A stretch of DNA of 49,072 nt from Acidobacteriota bacterium (lineage in GTDB: Bacteria; Acidobacteriota; Terriglobia; Bryobacterales; Bryobacteraceae): the NCBI GenBank assembly GCA_016870915.1, contig VFZY01000017.1:1-49072 (forward strand), written 5' to 3'. This document shows positions 34,233-42,017 of the stretch, piece by piece. The number at the start of each line of letters is the position of its first letter. The first letter of the stretch is position 1. The notes under the pieces are model-generated. The model was not told where the DNA came from. It searched no databases and saw nothing but the letters and a program-made list of their open reading frames with translations. A program made the translations under genes and the position numbers.

Positions 34233-35331
34233 GGGCCTGGCGAACCAAGGCAGCAATCTCCCTGGTGCTGGCCTCATCGCCCATCAGCGCCCGCTGAGGA
34301 AGCCAGAAAGCGTCCGTGATCGTAGCCTCGGCCACCGGGCACGGCGTGACGCGGCATGGCTCCGATTCGTAGAGCGGATTCCGGTAAAGGGTGTGGGGGT
34401 AATAGGCGGCGGCGGGCACCCCGTGAGCATTGAGCGTTGAACAGAACGCATTGCGCCGCGCCGGATCCACGCGGCCCAGAAGCAGGTAGAAGGAATTGAC
34501 GGTGGGTGCTTGCGGGGCCAGTTGGAGGCGCAAGCCCCGAACATCGCGCAACTCGTCATAAAGCAGCGCCGCATTCCGGTTGCGAAGTGCGATTTGCGCA
34601 GGCAGCGCCTCCAGTTGAGCCAGCAGCACCGCGGCGGTGAAAGCGTTGATGCGATAGTTGGTCCCCAGGCGGTAGTGATGGAACCAACCGCCACCGGCGT
34701 TGCGGCCCTGGTTGGCCAGCGAGCGCGAAAGATCCGCCAGGGCGGGGTCATTGCTGGTGACCATCCCGCCTTCGCCCGCTGTCATCACCTTGGAATTCTG
34801 GAAGCTGAACGTGCCGCACAGGCCCAGACTGCCGGCGCGCCGGCCACGCCACTCGGACCCGTGGGCATGCGCGGCATCCTCCATCAGCACCAGATTGTGG
34901 CGCGCGGCAAGATCCAGCAACGCGTCCATCTCCGCCATCTGGCCGCCGAAGTGAACGGGGATGATGGCGCGCGTACGCGGTGAAATGGCGGCTTCGGCAC
35001 GGGCCGGGTCCAGGTTGAAGCTCAGTTCCTCGATATCGCAGAACACGGGAATGGCCCCGATGCGGGAAACGGCCGTGGCCGTGGCAATGAACGAGATGGC
35101 GGGGACAATCACCTCATCGCCGGGACCAATACCCGCCGCTGCCAGGGCAAGTTCAATCGCGACGGTGCCGTTCGCCGCCGAAACGCCATGAGCACAGTGC
35201 TGAAAGGCGGCGAACTTCTGTTCAATCTCCGTGACGAAAGGATGCGAGGCGCCCCACACGAAGCCGTCCAGAATATGCTGGAATAGTTCCATCTCGCGGC
35301 CCGTGGCCATGGGCCAGTTGGGAAGGTTCAC
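34225..35331 (-). CDS. DegT/DnrJ/EryC1/StrS-family PLP aminotransferase
   Basis: About 368 residues. A fold-type-I PLP enzyme of the sugar aminotransferase group: GTVAIELALAAAGIGPGDEV, FIATATAVSRIGAIPVF, MEDAAHAHGS with the PLP-binding Asp, FSFQNSKVMTAGEGGMV with the Schiff-base Lys, and NYRINAFTAAVLLAQLE. It transfers an amino group, usually from Glu, to a keto-sugar, often nucleotide-linked, or makes AHBA-like products. GTG 35331 (VNLPNWP...) gives the family N-terminus. In-frame ATG 35370 would overlap the start of the divergent oxidoreductase gene, so it is less likely. It probably belongs functionally with the oxidoreductase, NagB-like and transporter genes opposite. Confidence 0.86.
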   Translation of the reverse strand: MNLPNWPMATGREMELFQHILDGFVWGASHPFVTEIEQKFAAFQHCAHGVSAANGTVAIELALAAAGIGPGDEVIVPAISFIATATAVSRIGAIPVFCDIEELSFNLDPARAEAAISPRTRAIIPVHFGGQMAEMDALLDLAARHNLVLMEDAAHAHGSEWRGRRAGSLGLCGTFSFQNSKVMTAGEGGMVTSNDPALADLSRSLANQGRNAGGGWFHHYRLGTNYRINAFTAAVLLAQLEALPAQIALRNRNAALLYDELRDVRGLRLQLAPQAPTVNSFYLLLGRVDPARRNAFCSTLNAHGVPAAAYYPHTLYRNPLYESEPCRVTPCPVAEATITDAFWLPQRALMGDEASTREIAALVRQALA

Positions 35332-35363
35332 ATCACCAGAATAGTTGGAACAAAGGTGGAAGA

Positions 35364-36455
35364 ATGACACGACGGAGTCTGATGGGCACCGGGCTGGCGT
35401 TGGCGGCGCAGGCGCAAGGCGAACCGGTGCGGATGGGTGTGATCGGGCTGGGCGCGCGGTCGCGGCAGCATTGGGGCGCGTTGAAGGGCATGAGCGGAGC
35501 CGCCATCACCGCCCTCTGCGACCTGGAATCCGCCAGGATTGCGGCCGTGAACCAGGGCCTCCCGCAACAAGCGGCTGCCTACACCGATTACCGGGAACTG
35601 TTGCGCGACCGGAACGTCACCGCTGTGGCGATTGTCACGCCCGGCTATCTGCACCACGAAATGGCGATGGCGGCACTGCGGGCGGGCAAGGACATCGTGC
35701 TTGAGAAGCCGATGGGCATCAATTACATCCAGGCTCGCGAAATCGCGCGGGAGGCAAAGCGGCTGGGCCGCATCGTGAGCGTGTCCATGCAGCGCAAGTT
35801 CATGGCGCCGGACCGCGACACCCTGGCGGCGGTGCGGCAAGGGCTGGTGGGGGCTGTGCGGATGATCGTCTGCCAGGAGAATCGCGGTGACTGGAACCCG
35901 GCGTCGTGGAAATACACGGACCCGGCAACCGGCAAGGCCGCAAGCTGGCGGCTGCAGGCAAAAGCAGCCGGGTCCACGGAATTGGAGTTCAGCGTGCACG
36001 CGTTTGCCGAAGTGTGTGCGCTGGCCGATTCGGCGGTGACCCGCGTCAGCGCAACCGGCGGCGTGCTGCATTACCGGGATCGCGACACACGCGACACCAC
36101 GGCGGTCCTGGCGGAATTCGCGAACGGCGTCCGCTTCAGCTATTCGTTCCACTGCTACTCCCCGGCGGCGGGAAACAGCCTGCGGGTCACCGGAAGCGAA
36201 GGCACACTGGTGCGCACCGGAGGAAAGCTGATGCTGTTCCGCGGCGCCCGCGCGGCTGAGGAGATTCCGCCGGGCGCGGATCCGCCGGAAGATCCGGAAG
36301 TGATGCTCTACCGTGAGTTCTTTGAGAGCGTGCGCACGCGCAAGCCGCCCTCGCTCAATCCGGACGCCGCGATGGAGCCGGCCAAGATCGCGTTTGGCGC
36401 GGACATCAGCATTCGCGAGAATCGCGTGGTGACCGCCAGGGACTTCCCAGCATGA
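35364..36455 (+). CDS. Gfo/Idh/MocA-family oxidoreductase (second copy)
   Basis: A 363-residue NAD(P)-dependent sugar oxidoreductase. A short leader MTRRSLMGTGLALAAQAQG has a twin-Arg look. The Rossmann motif is GLGARS (28-33), followed by VTPGYLHHEMAMAAL and EKPMG with the catalytic Lys. The C-terminal domain has TELEFSVHAFAEVCAL with the His expected near the substrate. It shares the overall plan, but little sequence, with the one at 2375-3691. ATG 35364 is preceded by AGGTGGAAG. Its stop overlaps the next start (ATGA), so it is co-translated with the NagB-like enzyme. Confidence 0.9.
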   Translation: MTRRSLMGTGLALAAQAQGEPVRMGVIGLGARSRQHWGALKGMSGAAITALCDLESARIAAVNQGLPQQAAAYTDYRELLRDRNVTAVAIVTPGYLHHEMAMAALRAGKDIVLEKPMGINYIQAREIAREAKRLGRIVSVSMQRKFMAPDRDTLAAVRQGLVGAVRMIVCQENRGDWNPASWKYTDPATGKAASWRLQAKAAGSTELEFSVHAFAEVCALADSAVTRVSATGGVLHYRDRDTRDTTAVLAEFANGVRFSYSFHCYSPAAGNSLRVTGSEGTLVRTGGKLMLFRGARAAEEIPPGADPPEDPEVMLYREFFESVRTRKPPSLNPDAAMEPAKIAFGADISIRENRVVTARDFPA

Positions 36456-37297
36456 CCAGCGCCCGCGTCGCGGAGCTGATCGCATTGCCCCTGGCGGACC
36501 TGCGGGACCGGGCGCGGGTGCCTTTCGCCGTGGTGGCGGATCAGGCGGCGGTTCTGGAACACTTCGCGCAATCGCTCATCGCCGAATTGGAGCGGCCGGG
36601 ACCGGTGCGCCTGATCCTGCCGGTGGGTCCGGTGCGGCAGTACGCGGCCGTGGTCGAGGAGTGCAACCGGCGCGGGATCAGTTGGCGGAACGTAACCGTG
36701 TTCCAGATGGACGAGTTCTGCGACTGGCAGGGGCGCCCGGTTCCGCTGGATCACCCGTTGAGCTTTGAAGGATACATGCGGCGGGAACTCTACGGCAGGC
36801 TCCGCCAGGAGCTTCGCCCGCTCGAAGAGAATCTGCATTTTCCACACCCGTTCCGCCCGGATGAGATCAGTGAGGCGATCGCGCAGGGCGGTGTGGATGC
36901 CTGCTTCGGGGGCATCGGGTATCACGGCCATGTGGCCTTCAATGAGCCGCCCCTGTCGCGCTGGTGCCGGATCGGGGTGGATGAACTGCGCGAATCCCTG
37001 ACGCGCGTGGTGGTGCTGGGCAGCGATTCCATTCTCGTTCAGAGCATCAACTGCGCGGGGGGTAGCGCGGCGGCCATTCCGCCCATGGCCGTGACGCTCG
37101 GAATGCGGGACATCCTGGCGTCGCGCCGGCTGCGGCTGTACTGTGCGGGCGGGGAAAGGCACCGTACGGTTTTCAGGATCACCCTGGCGGGCGACGTGAT
37201 GGTGGAGTATCCAAGCACATTGGTGCAGGGCCACCCCGGCGCTCTCGTGATCACCGATGAGACCACCGCCCGGCCGGTACACGTGGGGTTGGCTTAA
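36452..37297 (+). CDS. NagB-like glucosamine-6-phosphate isomerase/deaminase
   Basis: A 281-residue member of the NagB/RpiA/CoA-transferase fold. VFQMDEFCDW holds the Asp-Glu pair near the catalytic site. GGIGYHGHVAFNEP is the diagnostic NagB loop with the catalytic His. Classic NagB converts glucosamine-6-phosphate to fructose-6-phosphate and ammonia. The N-terminal ~40 residues are longer than in NagB, and the C-terminal active-site lid (LSRWCRIGVDE, then TRVVVLGSDSILVQSINCAGG) differs, so a different amino-sugar phosphate is possible. ATG 36452 overlaps the previous stop (ATGA). Confidence 0.85.
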   Translation: MTSARVAELIALPLADLRDRARVPFAVVADQAAVLEHFAQSLIAELERPGPVRLILPVGPVRQYAAVVEECNRRGISWRNVTVFQMDEFCDWQGRPVPLDHPLSFEGYMRRELYGRLRQELRPLEENLHFPHPFRPDEISEAIAQGGVDACFGGIGYHGHVAFNEPPLSRWCRIGVDELRESLTRVVVLGSDSILVQSINCAGGSAAAIPPMAVTLGMRDILASRRLRLYCAGGERHRTVFRITLAGDVMVEYPSTLVQGHPGALVITDETTARPVHVGLA

Positions 37298-37315
37298 AGT
37301 GGAGCGGGCATAGGA

Positions 37316-38575
37316 GTGGCGCTGCCATCCATGGAGCCCGTGCGTCGGCGCTGGGCGGTGCTCGCGCTCCTGTTCTTCGCCATCTTCGTCAACGTGCTGG
37401 ACCGCCAGGTGTTGTCCTTAGTTGCTCCGAAGCTGCGCGAGGACCTGCACCTCTCAAACACCGAGTATGGCGCCATTCTGTTCTGCTTTCTGCTCGGCAT
37501 GACGCTGGGGCAATTGCCCGCGGGGTGGCTGATGGACCGCCGTGGACCCCGGGCCGGCTTCCCCTTGACACTCGTCTGGTGGAGCGCGGCGAACATGCTG
37601 CACGCGGCGGCCTCAGGCGCCTGGCAATTCGGAGCCTTCCGGTTCCTGCTGGGGTTGGGGGAGTGCGGCACCTATTCGGGCGGCGTGAAGGTGATTGGGC
37701 GATGGTTTCCCCAGCGGGAGCGGGCCCTGGCCGCGGGCGTGTTCAACAGCGGGTCCCTGATGGCGGCCATCGTGGCGCCACCGTTGATCACCTGGCTCAT
37801 GCTGCGTCACGGCTGGCCCGCCGCGTTCGTGCTGCCGAGCCTCGCCGGGCTCATCTGGATTGTGCCGTGGCTGCTGCTCTATCGTGAGCCCGGCGTTGCG
37901 GCGTCCTCCCTGGCGCCCGCGGAGCCCGTGTGGGGCTCGTTGTGGTGGGGATTGCTGCGCGATCCGGCCGTGTGGGGCGTCGTCCTGATGCGGGCGTTCG
38001 GCGGCCCTGTGTCGCATTTCTACTGGTACTGGCTGCCGGAATACTTGAAGCGCGAGCGGGGGCTGCCGTTCGAAACCATCGCCGCGGTGGCGTGGCTGCC
38101 GTTTCTCACCGGCGGCGTCGGAAACATCGGCGGGGGCTGGCTGTCGAGCCGGCTCATCCTCGCTGGCTGGAGCGTCGACCGTGCGCGAAAGACCGTCTTC
38201 GTGGGCGCCGGGCTCTGTTGCATGGCGGCAGTCGCCGTGCCGCTGGCCGGAAGCGCCGGTGCCGCGCTGGCTCTGATCTCGGTGGCCTCGCTGGGGATCA
38301 ATGCGCTGGCGGCGAACCTGATGGGTCTCATCACGGACCTGTTCCCGGAGCGCTATCTTGCCCGGGTGAGCGGGATGACGGGAGTCGGGGACGGCGCCAT
38401 GAGCATGGTGATGATGCTGGCCGCCGGCCGCGTGGTGGACCGCTATTCGTTCACACCCGTCTTCGCGGCGGCCGGACTGTTTCCCCTGCTGTCTCTGGCG
38501 TCGCTGTTCGTCCTGGTGCGGCGGATTGAAAGGCGGACTGAACCGCGGCCTCAAGACCGGGCAGGACCGGTGTAG
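37316..38575 (+). CDS. MFS transporter, anion:cation symporter type (ExuT-like)
   Basis: A 419-residue major facilitator with about 12 predicted helices. The N-terminal RRRWAVLALLFFAIFVNVLDR and VLSLVAPKLREDLHLSNTEY resemble ACS-family hexuronate/glucarate transporters (ExuT/GarP), as do GWLMDRRGPRAG between helices 2 and 3 and FRFLLGLGECGTYSGGVKVIGRWFPQRERA. It likely imports a sugar acid or amino-sugar acid used by the enzymes just upstream. GTG 37316 and ATG 37331 are both possible starts. GGAGCGGG fits the first, AGGAG the second. Confidence 0.88.
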   Translation: MALPSMEPVRRRWAVLALLFFAIFVNVLDRQVLSLVAPKLREDLHLSNTEYGAILFCFLLGMTLGQLPAGWLMDRRGPRAGFPLTLVWWSAANMLHAAASGAWQFGAFRFLLGLGECGTYSGGVKVIGRWFPQRERALAAGVFNSGSLMAAIVAPPLITWLMLRHGWPAAFVLPSLAGLIWIVPWLLLYREPGVAASSLAPAEPVWGSLWWGLLRDPAVWGVVLMRAFGGPVSHFYWYWLPEYLKRERGLPFETIAAVAWLPFLTGGVGNIGGGWLSSRLILAGWSVDRARKTVFVGAGLCCMAAVAVPLAGSAGAALALISVASLGINALAANLMGLITDLFPERYLARVSGMTGVGDGAMSMVMMLAAGRVVDRYSFTPVFAAAGLFPLLSLASLFVLVRRIERRTEPRPQDRAGPV

Positions 38576-38590
38576 TGTAGTAATCGCGAT

Positions 38591-39199
38591 ATGAGGCTTC
38601 TGGTCTTCTCCGATATTCATTCCGACGTGCGGGCCCTGGAACGGTTGATGGCCACCGAGGCGGATTACTATCTTTGCGCCGGCGACCTGGTGAGCTGGTC
38701 CCGCGGGCTGGACAAGATGGGTGAAGTGATGAAGCCCCGCGCGGGCCGGGTGCTTGTGATGCCGGGAAATCATGAGACGGCGGAGGAGATCGAAGGCTTC
38801 TGCGGGCGGTTCGGTTTCCAGATGCTGCACGGGCGCGCTGTTGAACTGGCGGGCGTTCAGGTGGCGGGCCTGGGGTACTCGAATCGCACCCCCTTCAAGA
38901 CGCCAGGCGAGTTCACCGACGAGCAGCTTGCCCGGCATTTGGACATTTTCGAGGGGCTGAAGCCGATGGTGCTGGTGTGTCACTGCCCCCCGCAAGGAAC
39001 GCTGCTGGACCGTGCGGGCGAGGGGCGGCACTTTGGCAGCCGCGCCGTGGGTGAGTTCATTGCGCGCAACCAGCCGGCGTACTTTTTCTGCGGCCATATC
39101 CATGAAGCCGAAGGCGCGGTGGAACAGTTTGGCGTCACCGTGGGGATGAATGTGGGAAAACCGGGCTATCTGCTTGACCTTGCTAAAATAGCGCTATGA
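38591..39199 (+). CDS. Calcineurin-like metallophosphoesterase
   Basis: A 202-residue phosphoesterase with the full metal-ligand series: FSDIHSD (Asp8, His10), CAGDLV (Asp32), PGNHE (Asn60, His61), VCHCPP and CGHIHE. Members hydrolyse phosphodiesters, nucleotides or phosphoproteins. The small YfcE/MJ0936-like form here gives no specific substrate. ATG 38591 is preceded by GTAGTAAT, close to the -10-like pattern seen before other starts. Its stop overlaps the prfB start (ATGA). Confidence 0.88.
   Translation: MRLLVFSDIHSDVRALERLMATEADYYLCAGDLVSWSRGLDKMGEVMKPRAGRVLVMPGNHETAEEIEGFCGRFGFQMLHGRAVELAGVQVAGLGYSNRTPFKTPGEFTDEQLARHLDIFEGLKPMVLVCHCPPQGTLLDRAGEGRHFGSRAVGEFIARNQPAYFFCGHIHEAEGAVEQFGVTVGMNVGKPGYLLDLAKIAL
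39184..39189 (+). promoter_or_regulatory. Extended -10-like TGCTAAAAT at leaderless spacing before prfB
   Basis: TAAAAT (with TGC before it) ends 6 nt before the prfB ATG 39196. Transcription would begin at the ATG. It lies inside the end of the phosphoesterase gene. Confidence 0.45.
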
Positions 39200-40330
39200 C
39201 CCTCGACGAACTCGAACGAGAGTACGCAACGCTCCGCCAGCAGGCTGACGCTGTGCGGAGCTATCTTTGACGCCCCCGCCAAGCGAATCCAGATTCAGAA
39301 ATTCGAAGAACTGATCGCCGGCGCCGACTTCTGGAACCAGCCCGAGCGCAGCCAGAAGGTCATGCAGGACCGGAAGCGCCTGGAAGAGCAGGTGAGTGAG
39401 GACGGCGCCATCGGGCGGCTGACCGACGACCTGGACACGATGTTCGAACTGGCCCGCGAGGGCGAGGAGATCGCGGCCGACATCGAGCGCGACATGTCCG
39501 CCTTCCGCGCCCGGCTTGACCGCACCGAAACGCTGATGCTGCTTTCGGGCGAACACGACCACCGGGGCGCCCTGGTGACCATTCACCCGGGTGCGGGCGG
39601 CACTGAAAGCCAGGATTGGGCTGAAATGCTCCTGCGCATGTACCTGCGCTGGGCGGAACGGAACAACGTGGAAGCGGTGGTGACCGACCGGCTGGAGGGA
39701 GAAGGCGCGGGGATCAAGTCCGCCACCTTCGAGTTGAACGGCGAGAACGTCTACGGGCTGATGCAAAGCGAAGTGGGCGTGCACCGGCTGGTGCGCATTT
39801 CGCCGTTTGACGCCAACGCCAGGCGGCATACCAGCTTTGCCTCCGTGTTCGTCTATCCGCAGATCGACGACGAGATCAAGATCGATATCCGCCCCGAGGA
39901 TCTGCGCGTCGATACCTTCCGCGCCAGCGGCGCCGGCGGCCAGCACGTGAACCGGACGGATTCAGCCATCCGCATCACCCACCTGCCGACGAACATCGTC
40001 GTGCAGTGCCAGAATGAACGGTCACAGCACAAGAACCGCGCCAGCGCCATGAAGCAGCTTCGGGCCAAGCTCTACGAGCATGAAATGGAAAAGAAGCGTG
40101 AAGAGGACCGGAAGCTGGAGGCCACCAAGAAGGACATCAACTTCGGCAGCCAGATCCGCAGCTACGTCCTGGCGCCCTACCGCATGGTGAAGGACCTGCG
40201 CACCCGGCTTGCCATCGGCGACGTGGACCGCGTGCTCGACGGCGACATGAACGCGCTCATGCACGCCTACCTGGTGTGGAAGAAAACCGGCAAGCTGGCC
40301 GGCGATAGCAAGGACGGAGACCTGGACTAA
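39196..40330 (+). CDS. prfB: Peptide chain release factor 2, made by programmed +1 frameshift
   Basis: RF2 of about 377 residues that terminates translation at UGA and UAA. The first 24 codons (ATG 39196, MTLDELEREYATLRQQ...) end at CTT TGA (39265-39270). Shifting +1 to read GAC at 39269 joins them to the main frame, DAPAKRIQIQKFEELI... The stop-recognition tripeptide SPF (39800-39808) identifies RF2 rather than RF1 (PxT). The catalytic GGQ is at 39935-39943. The UGA is read in-phase by RF2 itself, so expression is autoregulated. The start overlaps the phosphoesterase stop. The product is full length. Confidence 0.95.
39256..39271 (+). promoter_or_regulatory. RF2 programmed frameshift site
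   Basis: CGGAG (39256-39260), CTAT spacer, then CTT TGA C (39265-39271). This is the known RF2 layout of Shine-Dalgarno-like stimulator, slippery CTT codon, UGA in the zero frame and a C after it. The stimulator-to-CTT spacing is 4 nt. Confidence 0.92.
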
Positions 40331-40331
40331 A

Positions 40332-41234
40332 GTGGGTCCCAGGCCGGAAGAGATCGCGGCGGCCGGGCGCGTTCTGGCGTCGGGCGGTCTGGTGGCATTT
40401 CCCACGGAGACTGTCTACGGGCTGGGCGCGAACGCGCTGGATGCGGCGGCGGTCGCGCGCATCTATGAGACCAAGGGGCGCCCCGCGTCCAGCCCGCTCA
40501 TCGTGCATGTGAAGGATGCCGCGGCGGCGCGTGCGCTCGCGGCCGTGTGGCCGGAAAAAGCGGAGAAGCTGGCACGGGCGTTCTGGCCCGGTCCCCTCAC
40601 GATGGTGGTGCCCAAGCACCCCTCCATTCCCGGCATCGTGACCGCCGGGTTGCCCACCGTGGGGTTGCGAGTGCCTTCCCATCCGGTGGCGCTGGCCCTG
40701 CTGGAAGCGGCCGGCGTACCGCTGGCGGCGCCCAGCGCGAACCGGTTTACGGCGGTTTCGCCCACGCTGGCGGCCCATGTGCGGGCTTCGCTGGGAGACG
40801 CCGTGCCGGTGTTGGATGCGGGCCCGGCGCGCGTTGGCATCGAATCCACCGTGGTTTCGCTGGCAGGCCAGGTGCCGGTGCTGCTGCGGCCGGGCATGAT
40901 CACCCGCCAGGATCTCGCCCGCGTCATCGGGCCCGTGGCGGCCATCGAGGAGTTCGACGAAGGGGCGCACCCCGCGCCCGGTTTGCATCAGAAGCACTAC
41001 AGCCCGGCGGCGCGGCTGCTGGTGGTGCGTGACGGCGCCGTGCCCCAGGATGGCCGTGGCGTGTACGTGGGCCCCGGCGAGATGCCCGGGGATGCGGCTG
41101 AGTACGCATCGGCTCTGTACGCCAGGCTGCACGAACTGGACCGGCCGGATGTGGATTGGATCGCGCTGGAGCAGCCGCCCGATGGTCCGGCTTGGGAAGC
41201 GATCCACGACCGTCTGCGCAGGGCGGCGGAGTGA
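40332..41234 (+). CDS. Sua5-type threonylcarbamoyl-AMP synthase
   Basis: A 300-residue enzyme making threonylcarbamoyl-AMP for the t6A37 modification of ANN-decoding tRNAs. The YrdC domain (1-~200) has GGLVAFPTETVYGLGANALD, KGRPASSPLIVHV, PGPLTMVVPKHPSIP and LPTVGLRVPSHPVA. The extra Sua5 C-terminal domain (~220-300) begins with HPAPGLHQKHYSPAAR, so it is the long Sua5 form rather than short TsaC. The start is GTG 40332, one base after the prfB stop. The gene is in a run of closely packed plus-strand genes. Confidence 0.93.
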   Translation: MGPRPEEIAAAGRVLASGGLVAFPTETVYGLGANALDAAAVARIYETKGRPASSPLIVHVKDAAAARALAAVWPEKAEKLARAFWPGPLTMVVPKHPSIPGIVTAGLPTVGLRVPSHPVALALLEAAGVPLAAPSANRFTAVSPTLAAHVRASLGDAVPVLDAGPARVGIESTVVSLAGQVPVLLRPGMITRQDLARVIGPVAAIEEFDEGAHPAPGLHQKHYSPAARLLVVRDGAVPQDGRGVYVGPGEMPGDAAEYASALYARLHELDRPDVDWIALEQPPDGPAWEAIHDRLRRAAE

Positions 41235-41237
41235 ACG

Positions 41238-42017
41238 ATGCCGGAGCGCAACGGGCTTGAACTTCTGGCGGAGATCGAATCCGCGGAGTGCCCCGCCCCT
41301 TCATTGTGGTGGTTGGGCGGGCGCGGCTTCGCGGTCAAGCACCGCGAGATGATCTTCTACATCGACCCGCCATTCGCCTCCGCCGGCCGGAACCTCCACC
41401 CGGCTTGGATCGCTCACGCCGATCTGGTGCTGGTGGGCCAGCCGGAAGCTCTGGCCGCGGCCCGCGCCCCCGAACTGATGGCCGCTTCGGCGCGAGCCCG
41501 CATGATCGTTCCCAAAGGCAGCGTCCGTGTGGCCGAGCAACTCGGTGTGCCGGGGCAGCGCGTGGCCGCAATCGATGCCGATCTTCGCATCGAGTACTTC
41601 AAAGGCGGCAGCTATGCCAACCTCTATGGCGTGCCCGCGGCCCGGCTCAATGCGCTGCGCAAGCCGGAACTGGACTGGTCGGGTCTGGAGGGGTATCCCC
41701 GCCTGGGATTCGTGATCCGCCTGGAAGGGTTGACCCTCTATCACACCGGCCTGGGCCCTTACTACACGGGCCTGGGGGAACGCCTTCGCAGGTATCAGGC
41801 CACCGTGATGCTCTGCGCTGTCGGTGCGGGCGGATTCACTCCAGCTGAAGCGGCTTCGCTGGCCGAAGAGTGCGGCATCGCCTGGGTGGCTCCCATGCCG
41901 GGTACCCCCGCGGAGCCAGGCTGGGCGGACGGGTTCCTCGATCACATGCTGGGCCACCGCCCGGCCCAGCGGTTCAAGATCTTCGAGTTCGGCGAAAGGT
42001 GGAACCCCGATGCCTGA
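41238..42017 (+). CDS. Metallo-beta-lactamase-fold-like protein lacking metal ligands
   Basis: A 259-residue cytosolic protein. The outline follows the UlaG/YtnP-like MBL fold: LWWLGGRGFAVKHREMIFYID, then a strand ADLVLVGQPEAL where a normal enzyme has T-H-x-H-x-D-H, and LTLYHTGLGPYYTG where it has YHAGDT. The metal-binding HxHxDH and the Asp of GDT are therefore missing. If the fold assignment is right, it is a non-metal, probably non-catalytic, relative, perhaps a ligand sensor. It begins 3 bp after the Sua5 stop and its end overlaps the LytS-like kinase start by 8 nt, so it is likely co-translated with that two-component system. Confidence 0.6.
   Translation: MPERNGLELLAEIESAECPAPSLWWLGGRGFAVKHREMIFYIDPPFASAGRNLHPAWIAHADLVLVGQPEALAAARAPELMAASARARMIVPKGSVRVAEQLGVPGQRVAAIDADLRIEYFKGGSYANLYGVPAARLNALRKPELDWSGLEGYPRLGFVIRLEGLTLYHTGLGPYYTGLGERLRRYQATVMLCAVGAGGFTPAEAASLAEECGIAWVAPMPGTPAEPGWADGFLDHMLGHRPAQRFKIFEFGERWNPDA

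Noticed and set aside
39196-39270. Broken prfB gene (in-frame TGA at codon 25)
   Set aside because: The TGA is the conserved RF2 programmed frameshift site, so the gene is intact.
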